This document shows, piece after piece, positions 24,320 to 36,785 of a stretch of 64,000 nucleotides of DNA. Below the pieces are notes generated by a model that saw only the letters and a list, made by a program, of their open reading frames with translations, made no database searches and had not been told where the DNA came from. Made by a program: the position numbers and the translations under genes. Source of the stretch: Ziziphus jujuba (Eukaryota > Streptophyta > Magnoliopsida > Rosales > Rhamnaceae). Each line of letters starts with the position of its first letter. Position 1 is the stretch's first letter. The stretch lies in assembly GCF_031755915.1 (NCBI RefSeq), contig NC_083385.1, positions 16,823,001 through 16,887,000 on the forward strand, in the 5' to 3' direction.

Positions 24320-25517
24320 CCTCATGTTTCTCTAGTTTATGTTTTTATTTTTTTTTCTTTATATCATTTATTTAACTAAATTCATTAGATTTTAATTCTC
24401 ACATAGTTTTTTTTTTTTATTTATTCTTCTAGATGCTGATTCTAATTAATCTAAATAAAAGTTAATATTTATAATTTGTTTGTTCTTTTAGAAAATTTTG
24501 CAAGACCATATTTCTAATTTAACTCTTAAACTATTGTTACAAACACATTAGGAAAGTCATATTAAAAATGTTAAAGTAATAAAATATCAAGCTCTATAAA
24601 TAAAAGATGCTTTATATCAACTAGTAAAAACTTGTAATAAATCCTAAAATAAAAAGTGAAGTAATTTCTTTCCCAACATATGAGATTGAAAATTTTGAAT
24701 TTTTATTATATATGATTATTGTGTAAGATATATTGTTTGCAGTTAATACTGTTCGTAAATTTTTACAATATAAAGATATAAACACTGCTATTGTATTAGA
24801 TTAGTTAAAAGGTCTTTTTTTTTTTTAATGACTATATGAAAAAAAAAGGATTCACATTTGCTATGATTTCTGCTTAAGAGATTGCAAATGAAATGACTGT
24901 AGAATCAAAATTTCATGAAAATATGTAATTAGAAGAAAGAAACAATTTGCTGAGAATGAAACTAATTTGCTGAAAAATATTTTAAATTAATTATTTCAAT
25001 TATATAATTGATTGTGCCATTTCTTCACTTTAAAATAGGTTTGAACAGTTTACGATATATAAAGATAATTTTGATTTATTGTATAACATAGAAAAATCAA
25101 AATTGCTTGATGTTGATTTTCTAAAAAAAAAATGTTTATATCTTGAAAACTTTTTAAAATATGACATGCTATGTCATATTGATGGTTTAGATTTATTCTT
25201 AGAACAAAATTTTTTAAAAGAAATAATAAATCCTGAATTAAAAAAGGCATTTTAAATGCTAAATCATATAAAAAAATTAAATTCTTTTCCTAATGCACAA
25301 ATAGCTTGTAAAATATTATTTTTATTTGAGCTCAACATATCTTAATTGAATCTTGAATATAAAAATTTAATTAATAACTTTGCATATGAAAATACCAAAA
25401 AAATAAATTTTATATAAAAAATTATTTTTTAAAACTAATATTTAAAAAAAAAAAATTAGGTCCCGAATATTTTTTTCTGCCTATAGCTTCAAAGATGGTT
25501 GAAACGGTCCTGCATCT
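23700..25517 (+). mobile_element. Decayed hAT-superfamily element
   Basis: The interior encodes a broken hAT-type transposase (separate entry). The left end carries GCCTAGGTCCC and TTGGGCCCC (about 23728-23756). The right end carries TTAGGTCCCGAATA and GCCTATAGC (about 25457-25490). The reverse complement of the right end resembles the left end loosely, as expected for eroded terminal repeats. Exact ends and target-site duplication cannot be fixed by eye. Confidence 0.5.
24540..25430 (+). pseudogene. hAT transposase / TTF-type zinc-finger hAT-dimerisation protein relic
   Basis: Conceptual translation across stops and small indels gives ordered fragments of the plant family annotated as TTF-type or MYM-type zinc finger with hAT dimerisation: SHIKNVKVIKYQA (from about 24557), YEIENFEFLL (about 24680), FAVNTVRKFLQYKD (about 24735), GFTFAMISA-stop-EIANEM (about 24848), RFEQFTIYKDNFDLLYN (25037), CHIDGLDLF (about 25173) and EYKNLINNFA (about 25358). 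At least five stop codons interrupt it. The core of the C-terminal dimerisation domain, normally between the last two fragments, is missing. It cannot encode a working transposase. Confidence 0.72.
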
Positions 25518-27700
25518 AAGATTATATTTTTACTTATCTATGTGTAATTTATATTTGTTTTTCAATGGTTAATAGATTTTCTCTTCATTTTAGAGTTTTT
25601 TAGATGATACAAAATGTTCTTTAACTCAAAAACTTTTAATACTAATAATAAAAAACTATCACGTGGCTAAGATTTGATATGGTGCCGTGGGACAGGGGCA
25701 ATCTAGAGCTCATAAGATCTTAAATAAATCATACCATATTTCTGTCGGGAACGTGTTTCCGCGTAATACTGTTCTTAATTCCTAATTTATCATCTCAAAA
25801 TTAATTGTATATTAAACTGTTTTTTTTTTTTTTAAATATTTCACTTGATTAAATCTGATTCTGACAATATCACATGATTAACTGGTTCAATCTTTTTCAA
25901 AATCTGTGCTTCTTCGTATTTTCTTTTCTTTAATTAATTATTTTTGTCGGGTCAACCACGTTCTTTAAGGCTGTTTTTTTCTTCCCCTTTGAACGATTTC
26001 TTCACGATGATGGACAATGTTTTTTCTTCTAAATTAATCTAAACTTTTCTCCATTGAAAGAAGTAATATTGTATTAATTTGTATTAGATCTTAGTTATTT
26101 ATTTAAAAATTTACTTATATATATATAATTTTTTTATCAGTAAAAAAAATTATATTAATTTCTTAATTATTGATATAATAATAATAATATTGTAGTATTT
26201 GACATTTTGGACTTATTTTTATCTTGACTGACCTAAAAATACGATGCACTATTAAATACTAATACGAAATCTAATAATGTGATGGATTTTATCCATTTCT
26301 CGTGGATGAAAAGAGAAACCCATAGCTGCATGCTTATCATTAATTAAACTAATTACTATAAGTGGAAATCAAACTATTTGGTAATAACATTTTTAATTAC
26401 TTGTAATATATATCAATTTAATTAGTTTTTTAATATATTCATTTTTCCATATCATTTTTTAATATAAAAAAAATTGATATATAAATAAATACATCCAATT
26501 AATATATAACATTTTAATCCTAAATATAGATATAGTGATGAAAAAGATTGACGGTGGCACAATATTTCAAATAAGGTAGTGTATTATTGCATATTTTAAA
26601 AAGAATATAAAATAGATATACATTTTTCAGCAATTATTATAGATTATATATTTTTAATTGGAAGGAAAGAGAAGGTAAGTTCAAAGTCATAGACAAATCC
26701 AACCGAGTCATAGATTTGGTGACATATTTCAAACATTTGTAGACCCACTTCTCTCCATCTCATCCTGTCCGACCATTTTATTGTCTTTATGTATTTCTGT
26801 CCCTTTTGATATATGGTTGATTACTTGATTTATCTTATTCGTATGATTCATTGACAGCTCATCTCTTAAATTGCTAAATTTATTTTAAGGGTTTACCAAT
26901 TGTTTATATTCTTATTTTGACTCTTCCAATATATATATATATATATATTAACTAAAAGTAATAATTTTTAGGTAAAAAATAGTTAAATAGGAAAATAGTG
27001 ATCTTGACTGTATGATGAAGGTATAAGCCTTCAAATATATGGATAAGACTATATATGAATTAGTCTAACTAATGGGTTGTAATTTATCATTTTTTTCTTT
27101 TTTTTTTGATGGAAATAATATTAACTAAAATTAAATTATTTTTTTATCGATACATTTTTTGATAGAAAATAAATCCGGACAATGTTATATTATTTTTATT
27201 TTTTTACTTATTATATTTTACTTTTAACAAAGAGCAATGCTTTATTCTCAAATTTTGTTTTAGCAACTAATGTGAAAATATATCGATTAAAAAATTAATA
27301 GAAACTAAATATAGTTTAAATAGAATAGTAACTCTTAAATGGATGATTAAACATTTAACAGCCAAAAAAAAAAACACAACTATTAAAATAATCACACACA
27401 AGTTAATATCCAAATATTCCTTTTTCTTTTTTATAATTAGTATATTACGAGTTGCATAAAATTGGAAAAAAAAAAAAAAATTCTATATGAAAAGTTGATA
27501 AACGCTTTTTCAAAATTTTTTATTTTTTTTGGGTGAATTTATTTTGATAAACAAATTAATAGACAATGATTATGGAAAACAGGTGGCGAAGCAGCCAGGG
27601 GTTATTTTGAAATTTTGATAAAAGGTTTTGTAAAATTTCTTTTATGTCCAGAAGAATTCAATAATATCCTTGTGGTAATCAGTCTCGGTGTGCTGAGCTC
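25518..27700. other. AT-rich spacer upstream of the first BGAL10-like gene
   Basis: Low-complexity AT-rich DNA with an (AT)n tract near 26931-26948 and poly(A)/poly(T) runs. No open frame resembling a gene and no RNA gene seen. Confidence 0.45.
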
Positions 27701-27705
27701 AACGC

Positions 27706-27719
27706 GGTTGACTATAAAT
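27706..27719 (+). promoter_or_regulatory. W-box core abutting TATA box of the first BGAL10-like gene
   Basis: GGTTGAC (W-box core TTGAC at 27708-27712) runs straight into TATAAAT (27713-27719). The TATA box is 63 bp upstream of the ATG at 27782, giving a predicted leader of about 35 nt. W-boxes bind WRKY factors; whether this one is used is unknown. Confidence 0.5.
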
Positions 27720-27781
27720 GCAAACACTCAAAAGAGCTAGATAATAAAGGAAAAACGGAGTTAACTAAACAGAGCAAAAAA

Positions 27782-30700
27782 ATGAAGATCTCCACCGGTA
27801 CGACGCCGTTCGGAGGTCATCTGCTGTTTGTGGCGGTTGGTCTGTTGCTTTGCTCGGCATTTTGTTCGGCCGGCAATGTAACCTACGACAGTCGCTCTCT
27901 CATCATCAATGGCGAAAGGAAGCTCCTACTTTCTGCTTCCATTCACTACCCTCGCAGTGTCCCTGGGGTGAGTCAGCTAAATTCTACGTTTTTTTTTTTT
28001 TCTTTTCCTTCTCCTTTCGTTTGTTTGGTGGCCGAGAATGTGGATGGGAAAGAGAAAGAAAATGTGAGAAAATAGATTGCGAAATTGGTGATGATCGGCC
28101 TTTTCTTCTTTTAGTAAAGTTTTTTTAAAAACGACTTTCCGATTCTTCTTTCTTCTGTATGCTCAGTCTGCTTGCTTTATACATTTCCAGTGTATTTTTA
28201 TTTTTATTTTTGGCTCTTTGTTAATCTTTTTGGATTGCCGCTCAGATTCCTATTTCATTTTTCTTGTTAACATTTCATCTCTCAACACGTTCATACATCT
28301 TTTGGTAATTTTTGCCTATGTTTGAGTGTGATTTGTTTTGTAGATGTGGCCTGCGCTTGTTCGAACTGCAAAGGAAGCTGGGGTTAATACGATTGAAACT
28401 TACGTGTTTTGGAATGGTCATGAACCTTCTCTTGGCAATGTGAGTTGCAGAATCCTGTAATTTTGGTTTTTTGTTAATTTAATGGGATTTGAATTTATTT
28501 ATCTTATTAGATCAAAATGAAAATGTGACTCAAATTGTTTTTCTATTTTTTATTTTTTTATGATAGTATTATTTGTTTTTTTAAAATTTTTTTTATGATA
28601 GTATTATTTTGGAGGACGGTATGATCTGGTCAAGTTTAAATTGTTTTTTTATTTTTTATTTTTTTATGATAGTATTATTTGTTTTTTTAAAATTTTTTTT
28701 ATGATAGTATTATTTTGGAGGACGGTATGATCTGGTCAAGTTTGTGAAGATTGTTCAGGAAGCTGGACTGTATTTGATTCTTCGAATTGGGCCATTTGTT
28801 GCAGCAGAGTGGAATTTTGGGTAAAATAATTGTACTCCAAATTGTGAATATATTCCTTGTTAAAAGAAAAAAAAAAAAATAGAGAGTAATCATTGGCTGT
28901 TAGATGCATAAATTCATTTCATAATAATATTAATTTCAGCTTCCTAACTATACTAATTGTTTGAGAACTCCTAAACTGATTATTTAAAACAGAGGAATAC
29001 CTGTTTGGTTGCATTACATACCTGGCACTGTATTTCGGACTGACAATGAACCCTTCAAGGTACGGAAGTGGGAATGTTAAAGTCACTAAGTTATGAATTA
29101 TAAACAAGTACCATTTTAAAAACTTTAATTTTACTATTGTATCTTTCGATGTGATTGTTCCCCATTTGAATGGAATATATTATATATCATCTAACTAATT
29201 CCCACACTTGTTGACAACTAGTACCACATGAAAAGGTTCACAACATACATTGTGAACCTAATGAAGCAGGAGAAGCTTTTTATATCGCAAGGAGGCCCCA
29301 TTGTCTTGGCCCAGGCAAGTATAACTTATATAGAATTAGTTTGGTGATGTTCTAATTGTTTCTAGTTTTTCCTTCTTAAGGCAGCATACTAGTTGTAAAG
29401 AGCATAGAAAATTTATGTACTTGTTGAGCTTTATATCTATAATGAGTCATGATGAAAAATTTGTGGGCCTTGTGGCTCTAAGTATTACCATTTCACATAT
29501 GAATGACTGGATATTGATGAACCGATGTGATATAGTTAACTCATATATGAACTGTGCAAAGTAAACTATTCATCCTGCATGCACGCTTGATGGTAACTTA
29601 ACTTGTATCTTTATCATAAATGTTAAGATTGTATTCAGCATTCTTCTTTTGCTGCAGATAGAGAATGAATATGGAAGTTATGAAACGGCGTATGGAGAAG
29701 GAGGGAAACGATATGTGCAGTGGGCTGCTAGCATGGCTGTTTCTCAAAATGCAGGAGTGCCTTGGATAATGTGCCAACAATATGATGCTCCTGAGTCTGT
29801 GGTAAGGCCTTTCTCGTGGCATACTTTAAGCTCTCATAATTAGTTATTGACTATTTAGTAAAAGTATAAGATTATATCTTTTTTTTTTATTTTTTTTTTG
29901 ACAGATTAATACTTGTAACTCTTTCTATTGCGATCAATTTAAACCTATATTTCCAAACAAGCCCAAAATGTGGACTGAGAATTGGCCTGGATGGTAATTT
30001 GGTTTTCTCTTCTTTGCTCTAGATTTAATCCTATGATCATCTATTTTTATGGCTTTATTGCCTAAGAAGACATGTTGTGTGACTTGTGTCCTATGTTCCT
30101 GTAAAACTTTTGAGTTGTATCTGAGGAATCCAATTGATATAATAGGCTAGTCATTTTGGATGGAGTCCTAAACTTCACAAACTCTATCATAGTCATTCCT
30201 GTTCATACCATGTGGCCTTCCGACACTAGAGTGTGGGGAATGGTGTGTCTGACCACAAGCCGACTATTTTTACTGTAATATGTTGTGATACTGCCAGTTA
30301 GTCTGTTACTGATTTTTCTAATTAAGTATTAAAATGCTATGAAATGGACCCAACATTGTGTATTTAACTTAACAAAACGTACTAACAAATCTTAAAACTC
30401 AGAATTCCTCAAAGTTGCTTGGTGATTCTTCATCTTTATGTCATAGTAACATGAAGCGGTCCATAAATAAAGAAAACGCAATGTTATTTGGAAGTCAATT
30501 CATTTGTTGAGAGCAAGTTAATGGTTCCTTGACTATCAAATAGAGATGATTTTAGAAAATTTTAAGTTCTTCTGTGACTTCAGTTTTAGTAACATTAAAG
30601 GTTACCATCGGAAAGGACATGGTATTTATAGGAAATCAGTGGTCTTGAATCGTTCTCAAATATATACATCCTTCTGTTAGTTCTTTTGGAAAATGCAGAT

Positions 30701-33700
30701 TGTTGCACTCAGCACTCTGCTTTTTAGATTTTCTTATCCCTTGTCGCTTGTGACTGGAGTAGTTTTCCATTTCTTCAGGTTCAAAACGTTTGGGGACAGA
30801 GAGCCTCACAGGCCACCTGAAGACATTGCCTTTTCTGTTGCTCGTTTCTTCCAAAAAGGTGGTAGCGTACACAATTACTACATGGTATTCCACTAATTCT
30901 TTTGTGAGTTTGTGGTAATGTTCTATTTAGTTTTTTAATTTAACATTTTATGCCATATTGCTAATTACTTTCTATTTAAAATTTTCTGTTTCATGTTTTC
31001 AGAAGCTATTCTTGTGCTTGTTCTATGCTCATTGCAATTGTCTGCAGAACAATAGGCACTTGTATATTGTTTCATTTTTTCACTATTATAATTTTATTTG
31101 GATAGTTTCATGGTGGAACAAATTTTGGCCGCACTTCTGGTGGACCATTCATTACTACAAGTTATGACTATCAAGCTCCAATAGATGAATACGGTAAGTA
31201 GTCTACATCTATTGTTTCATTTTGCTGATATTGTGATACTGGAAAGGCAAGTTATCATATAAAATGTTTGGTACTTGATAATAGTTGAATTGCTTCTTCA
31301 TATCACTTATAGGGTTACCTAGGCTTCCAAACTGGGGACACCTTAAGCAGCTTCATGAAGCTATAAAATTATGTGAACCTTTCTTGCTTAATGGTGAGCC
31401 AGTTAATATAACACTGGGCCCTAACCAAGAGGTAATTTTTCTTTTATTGACCATTCATCTTCCATTACTGATAGTTTGACCTGGTTTGACCACGTGTATG
31501 ACTGTTTTGACCACAATTTTACTTCCCTATTTGATCAGTGATGTAAATAAATATTCAATTTGTCTATCTTTCCACTTTTTTGATTGATTTGGCCACATGC
31601 AAGTTGAATCTCCATCTAGCATCCATAGGAGTTCTCTTCTACATTTCTAGCATTGTTATTCTAGTGTTTGTGTGGTAACTGTGTGAGCTTATTTGAGCTG
31701 CACAATATGGTCAAGCTCTCTTCTACATATGACTTTGCACCTTTGTTTTTTGTTTCTTTAATGGAAAACATTATTTCATAATCAAACTAAAAAGATACAT
31801 CCTTAAACAAAAGAGAAGAAAGCCACTTTAGACCTTATTCTCACCAAACTAATCGGTCATACACTTCAAGAATAACAGGTTAAAGAATGATCCACACTGT
31901 TGATATTTCTGAAGACAAATCTGCATTTGAGACTAGAAAAGTCAGCAGCTAACATTTTCGCATTTTCTGCCACCATTCTTCAGCTGAACATTCTGTGATC
32001 ATGTTAAAGTTTTAACTGATGTTAATGAACTAGTCTCAATCTCACATTCTTTGACATTGTTTTGCACTTTATTATGGTTATAGTCTTTAGATTTCAATTT
32101 TAGCATTTCCATGGCTTTTTATTTTAATTATTTTTTAATGCAATATAGAACGGTTACCAAACAATGACTTTGTTTTAGGCTGATGTGTTCACTAATTCTT
32201 CTGGAGCATGTGCTGCATTTCTTGCCAACATGGATGATAAAAATGACAAGACAGTCAAATTTCGGAATGCATCTTATCATTTACCAGCATGGTCAGTTAG
32301 TATTCTGCCTGACTGCAAGAATGTAGTTTTTAATACGGCAAAGGTAACTATTCACTGTTTCTCATGTTTTCTGCACTCTACCATACATAATATGTTTGTT
32401 TCCAATTCCATTGATATTATTTTTCTTGACATGCTCCTTTCTATGTCATGCCTAATGAAAATTGACATGACTATCATCAAGAGATGTTGAAAGATCTAAA
32501 TCGCTTTATAAGCACACACATACATACACATACTCCTTTCGATTGGCCTCTTAACTTTGATAGGATTGTTTACACAGGTTACGTATCCATCATCTGTGGT
32601 TGAAATGGTACCTGAGGATTTACAGCCATCAGACAAAAACTTTAATACTCTTCAATGGAAGGTACTTGTGGAGAAGGCTGGGATATGGGGAGTAGCTGAC
32701 TTTGTTAAAAATGGCTTGGTGGATCATATAAATACTACAAAAGATACCACTGATTACCTATGGTATACAACAAGGTTTGTCTTTGTCCTAGCTTAAAATA
32801 AACATGTAATCTGCCTCTTTCTGTCAACATGTAAAGCTTCCATTTTCATGCATTGCCATTAAGAGAAAATCATAAAAACCATATTTGTTTTTGAAAATGC
32901 CTGCACGATATAGAAATGAAAAGTTGGTACTCTAGATCTTCATTGTTAGTCATTACCTGCTCTAGATTTTTCAATTTGATTTTCCGACCATCTCTGTTCT
33001 TTCTGAAGTTTGGTATTTCATGATAATGCCTTTTGTTTCCAACTTCGATGTTCCTTGATATTTTACCATTCCAGTTTACTTTTAACCTGGCTTATATTGT
33101 AACTCTCAACCATCCAAAGTGTGTTAGCGTATTTTGCCCTAATCGCATACTTTCTCCTTTCCTCTGCCATTTGTTTGTAATCTCATATGCACGATGATTA
33201 CTTGTAAATATTACGTGAACTTTTGTTAAAACCTGGTAGCCTAGTACTTTACTTTGCCTGAATTTAAAGGATGGCAAATTTTATTAGATTGACGAGGTAT
33301 CTCTAGGTTAAAAGCTCAGGTTGTCAAGGATATAGAACTAGTTTGTCCCATATGTGACCTTATTTCTTGTTGCTAACAATTTAAGCTTTTGGATTGATTG
33401 AAAGTTACCTACTAAGCTGAGAAGGGCATTAATCTATCAAATAAGCACTTGGATCATAAGACAAATGCTGAAAAACAGATTAAATGAAGTATGCAGTTGA
33501 ATTATTGGTGGCTTGAATAATTTCTAAGGCCCATTATATTGTTTGTTGGCAGTATATTTGTCAGTGAAAATGAAGCGTTCTTAAAGAACAGAATCAAGCC
33601 TGTTCTTCTTGTTGAATCAAAGGGTCATGCTTTACATGTGTTCGTGAATCAGGAAATCCAAGGTCATTATCTGTTCCTTCTTAGGGTATTTCAGCAACTT

Positions 33701-36669
33701 ATTTATGTTTCAGGCATATGGTTTTAGACAGTTTGGGAGGAAACTGAAGAGAGAAGAAGAGGGAAGGGAGAATGAAGAGAAGGAAAATGGAAGAAGAATA
33801 AGGAGCGATACAGAACCTGGGAAGAAACAGGAAGAGAAGAAAAGAAGAGTAGGGAAAGAGAGATAGGGAGAGAGCTGTGTTTACATAAGAGAGATAGGGA
33901 GAAAGCTGTGTTTACATAAGTCACTTCATGGTGTTCCACATCATTTCTAATCACATCTTTAAGTAACTTGTTGCTAGTTAATTATATCTATGGTGACACA
34001 TACTTATTGCTGTTCAGGCAGTGCATTTGGAAATGGCACACATCCATCTTACAAATTTAAGAAACCTATTACTCTCAAGGCTGGAAAGAATGACATTGCT
34101 CTACTAAGTATGACGGTTGGTTTGCAGGTACAGTTCTCTTTGGTTATACCTAAGTTCCATTATGCACTTGCTGCAGCTGTCTCTTTGTGCTTGTCATGAC
34201 TAAAAAACTGTTCATCTGGCGGATAAGGAAAGTTACTTTCATATCCACTGTGACAATAGGATTGGTTTGTAATGTTTCTATCCATCTGCAGACTGCAGAT
34301 GTCCAAATCACTTATTTTATCTCAACTTTTTCGCTTTGAATGAGTTGGAGATATTAGATATCTTCTATTTGTGTTGTCCTATAATTGTATTATGATCTGT
34401 TGGATTCATTTAAATTTTCTTGGTTATTCCTTTACTATGAAGTTTTTCTCATGTATTACCCTAAATTATTTCCCACTTCACTTAATTTGTTATGGGAAGC
34501 ATTCTTATGGTTTTATTTTGCATTGTTTTCCATTTAAAAAAAAACAAAAAGAAATGGACTGATTTCCTCATAAATCAACATATAATTTGAACCAAGAAAA
34601 CCCAGGGATTGCAATTTGTTTGCTAAAAATGTATGTTAACATAGGAATATAATGGAGGTGGCTCTTCTGCATCTACATCTGTCTTGTTCCTGTTGAATTT
34701 CGACACTAATTCCCATCCTGCTATATATGCTATCTTGTTATATCTAGAATGCAGGTAATTTTTATGAATGGTGGGGAGCAGGATTAACAAGTGTCAGGAT
34801 TAATGGATTCGACAATGGGACAATAGACTTGTCTACTTCTCCTTGGACTTACAAGGTGCCTTTTATCTCTACTAGTCAGTTCGTTCTTATAATGATTATG
34901 AGTGTATAGGTATATAGTTGCAAGACTTAAACGAACAGGTTTGTGATGGTTGTCAACTTATCATGTAAGGTTAGTTTTGGTTGTGGTATCACTTGTGGAA
35001 AATGAGGTCCAAATTTAAATTTGGTCAATCTCGTCACATCTGGTCATAACCCATATCATTTTCATTTGGCTTAAATTTGGTTAATCTATAAATCCATTTT
35101 CAGCTACTGAGCCTGCTTATATTTCTGAATCTAATGCAAGTCGAGTTTTTGATCCTCAACCCCAAGGGAGGGACTAAAGTTCTCCTAAAAATTTATAAAA
35201 GATTTCAATGTTCCTCCTTTACTACTTTTCCCAGATTGGATTGGAAGGAGAGAACCTAGGAATATACAAGCCGGATGGTTGGGATAATTCAAAATGGGTT
35301 TCAACCTCAGAAGTGCCAAAGAAACAGCCTTTGACATGGTACAAGGTAAGCACTTGGAAAACATGACTATCCTTCTGTTACACAATAAAACGTTTAATTT
35401 ATATGGACTACCATTATTTTAAATGTATAAAGGAAAATTACAAGAAATATTGCAGGCTATCGTGGACGCTCCACCAGGAGATGAACCTGTTGGACTGGAT
35501 ATGCTTCATATGGGAAAGGGTCTAGCTTGGTTGAATGGTGAAGAAATTGGAAGATTCTGGTCTAGGACGAGCCCTTTGCATGGTTGTGTAAAACAATGCG
35601 ATTACAGAGGCAAATTCTTACCGGACAAATGCCGTACTAATTGTGGCGAACCAACTCAAAGATGGTAAGAAACAAGGACGACATACTATAATTTATAAAT
35701 GCCCTGTTATATGCGTTTTCTTTTTGTTGGTGCCAGAATTGAGATAGGTAGTATGTTGGTGTGGTAGAACTTTCTATCACCAATCACTGCATTTATTTTT
35801 TTCTTCAAAAGGAAAAACCTAAAAAGAAAAAAAAAAGAAAAAAAAAAAAAGGGTCTTAGGAGCGAGGAAAGTTTTCATTTATCAATAGTTGGTTTCTCCT
35901 CTTATCAAGCGTTTTGTTCTTTAAATCATTAACTCTTCTTGGTTTTTAAGGATTATTTAGTCCATAAATTTGAAGAAATCATCTGACATGTCCACCATCT
36001 ATGTGTAGATATATAACTTTGTCTACAGGTGTTGCTAAGTATTTGCATATGCATGCCCATGTACACATATATATATATATGTATGCAGATGTACAGACAC
36101 CGCCGACACATACGCAATGTATGCAGATGTACATTAGCTCTTCTTGGTTTTTAAAGATTATGTAGTCCATCAAAAATTGAATAAGTCATCTGACATATGC
36201 ACCATCTATGCTTAGATATATATCTTTGTCCACAGGTATCACTGAATATTTGCATTATGCATGCACATGTGCATGTATATTCATGTAGCAACATGCTCTT
36301 GTCTTTTCCGCTTATATGCAGATGTACATATACCACTGCATACATGCGTGGATGTATATACATATACTTATGGACGGACAATTTTCTGTTCCCCTAACTG
36401 ATTTTTATTAGCAAACTTGCTGAATTTCACCAAAACTACCTCATGAAAGAGAGAGAGCTTTCTAATTGTCATGAACAATTTTCTTTTTTCATGGGGATAG
36501 GTACCATGTACCACGTTCTTGGTTCAAGGCATCCGGAAACGTTTTGGTGATCTTTGAGGAGATTGGTGGGGATCCATCAAACATCAAAATCTCAAGACGG
36601 AAAACCTCAGGTATATGTGCTGCTGTTTCAGAGAACTATTCCTTTAATGTACTTGATTATTTGATATGA
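27782..36669 (+). CDS. BGAL10-like: GH35 beta-galactosidase, BGAL10-like copy A (18 exons, 759 aa, lectin domain lost)
   Basis: Predicted apoplastic beta-galactosidase. Sequence resembles the BGAL10 clade, whose Arabidopsis member acts on xyloglucan. Exons: 27782-27967, 28344-28439, 28708-28820, 28993-29059, 29222-29314, 29658-29801, 29905-29993, 30779-30884, 31106-31193, 31313-31431, 32179-32343, 32578-32774, 33553-33662, 34018-34127, 34748-34855, 35235-35345, 35456-35664, 36501-36669. Signal peptide about 1-30. Catalytic Glu189 in QIENEY and Glu258 in [23 protein letters not shown] intact. Exon 17 has a Cys-rich insert ([21 protein letters not shown]). Intron 5 begins GC, not GT. A 106-bp tandem duplication straddles the exon 3 acceptor; I chose the downstream acceptor because it keeps the frame. 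The reading frame stops (TGA 36667-36669) soon after VSENYSFNV, where copy B continues into a SUEL lectin domain. A donor-like site at 36610 (TCAG|GTATAT) could alternatively join the relic exon at 36786, but that also stops early. Confidence 0.9.
28532..28743 (+). repeat. 106-bp tandem duplication across the intron 2 / exon 3 junction
   Basis: Units 28532-28637 and 28638-28743 are identical except one C/T change near 28543. Each carries a T-rich tract, an acceptor GATAG and the first 37 bases of exon 3. 106 is not a multiple of three, so splicing to the upstream acceptor (exon start 28602) would shift the frame and reach a stop within about 45 codons. The unit also contains an internal repeat of TATGATAGTATTATTT. 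Confidence 0.95.
33858..33920 (+). repeat. 31-bp tandem duplication in a purine-rich part of intron 13
   Basis: Two near-identical 31-bp units ending GCTGTGTTTACATAAG follow a run of about 120 bp that is almost all A and G. Copy B has a related purine-rich stretch at the same place (about 45582-45750) but not the duplication. Confidence 0.7.
35934..36345 (+). repeat. About 205-bp imperfect tandem duplication in intron 17 of copy A
   Basis: CTCTTCTTGGTTTTTAA near 35934 recurs near 36138, and the following sequence (CATCTGACAT, CACCATCTATG, AGATATATA, TTTGCAT, GCATGC, GCAGATGTACA) is repeated in order with substitutions and small indels. The corresponding intron of copy B is only 138 bp, so the expansion is specific to copy A. 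Confidence 0.75.
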
Positions 36670-36785
36670 CATAGTTATATATACATACATATATATATAT
36701 ATATATATTTTTTTTCATGCTACTGTGGTTTCTTTTATATGTCATTATTTTGTCAATATCCTAATTAGTTTCAAGCGATTTGCAG

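Noticed and set aside
28602..28637. Upstream copy of the exon 3 start as the real acceptor
   Set aside because: It leads to a frameshift and a stop. The downstream copy at 28708 gives a 113-nt exon like those of both paralogues.
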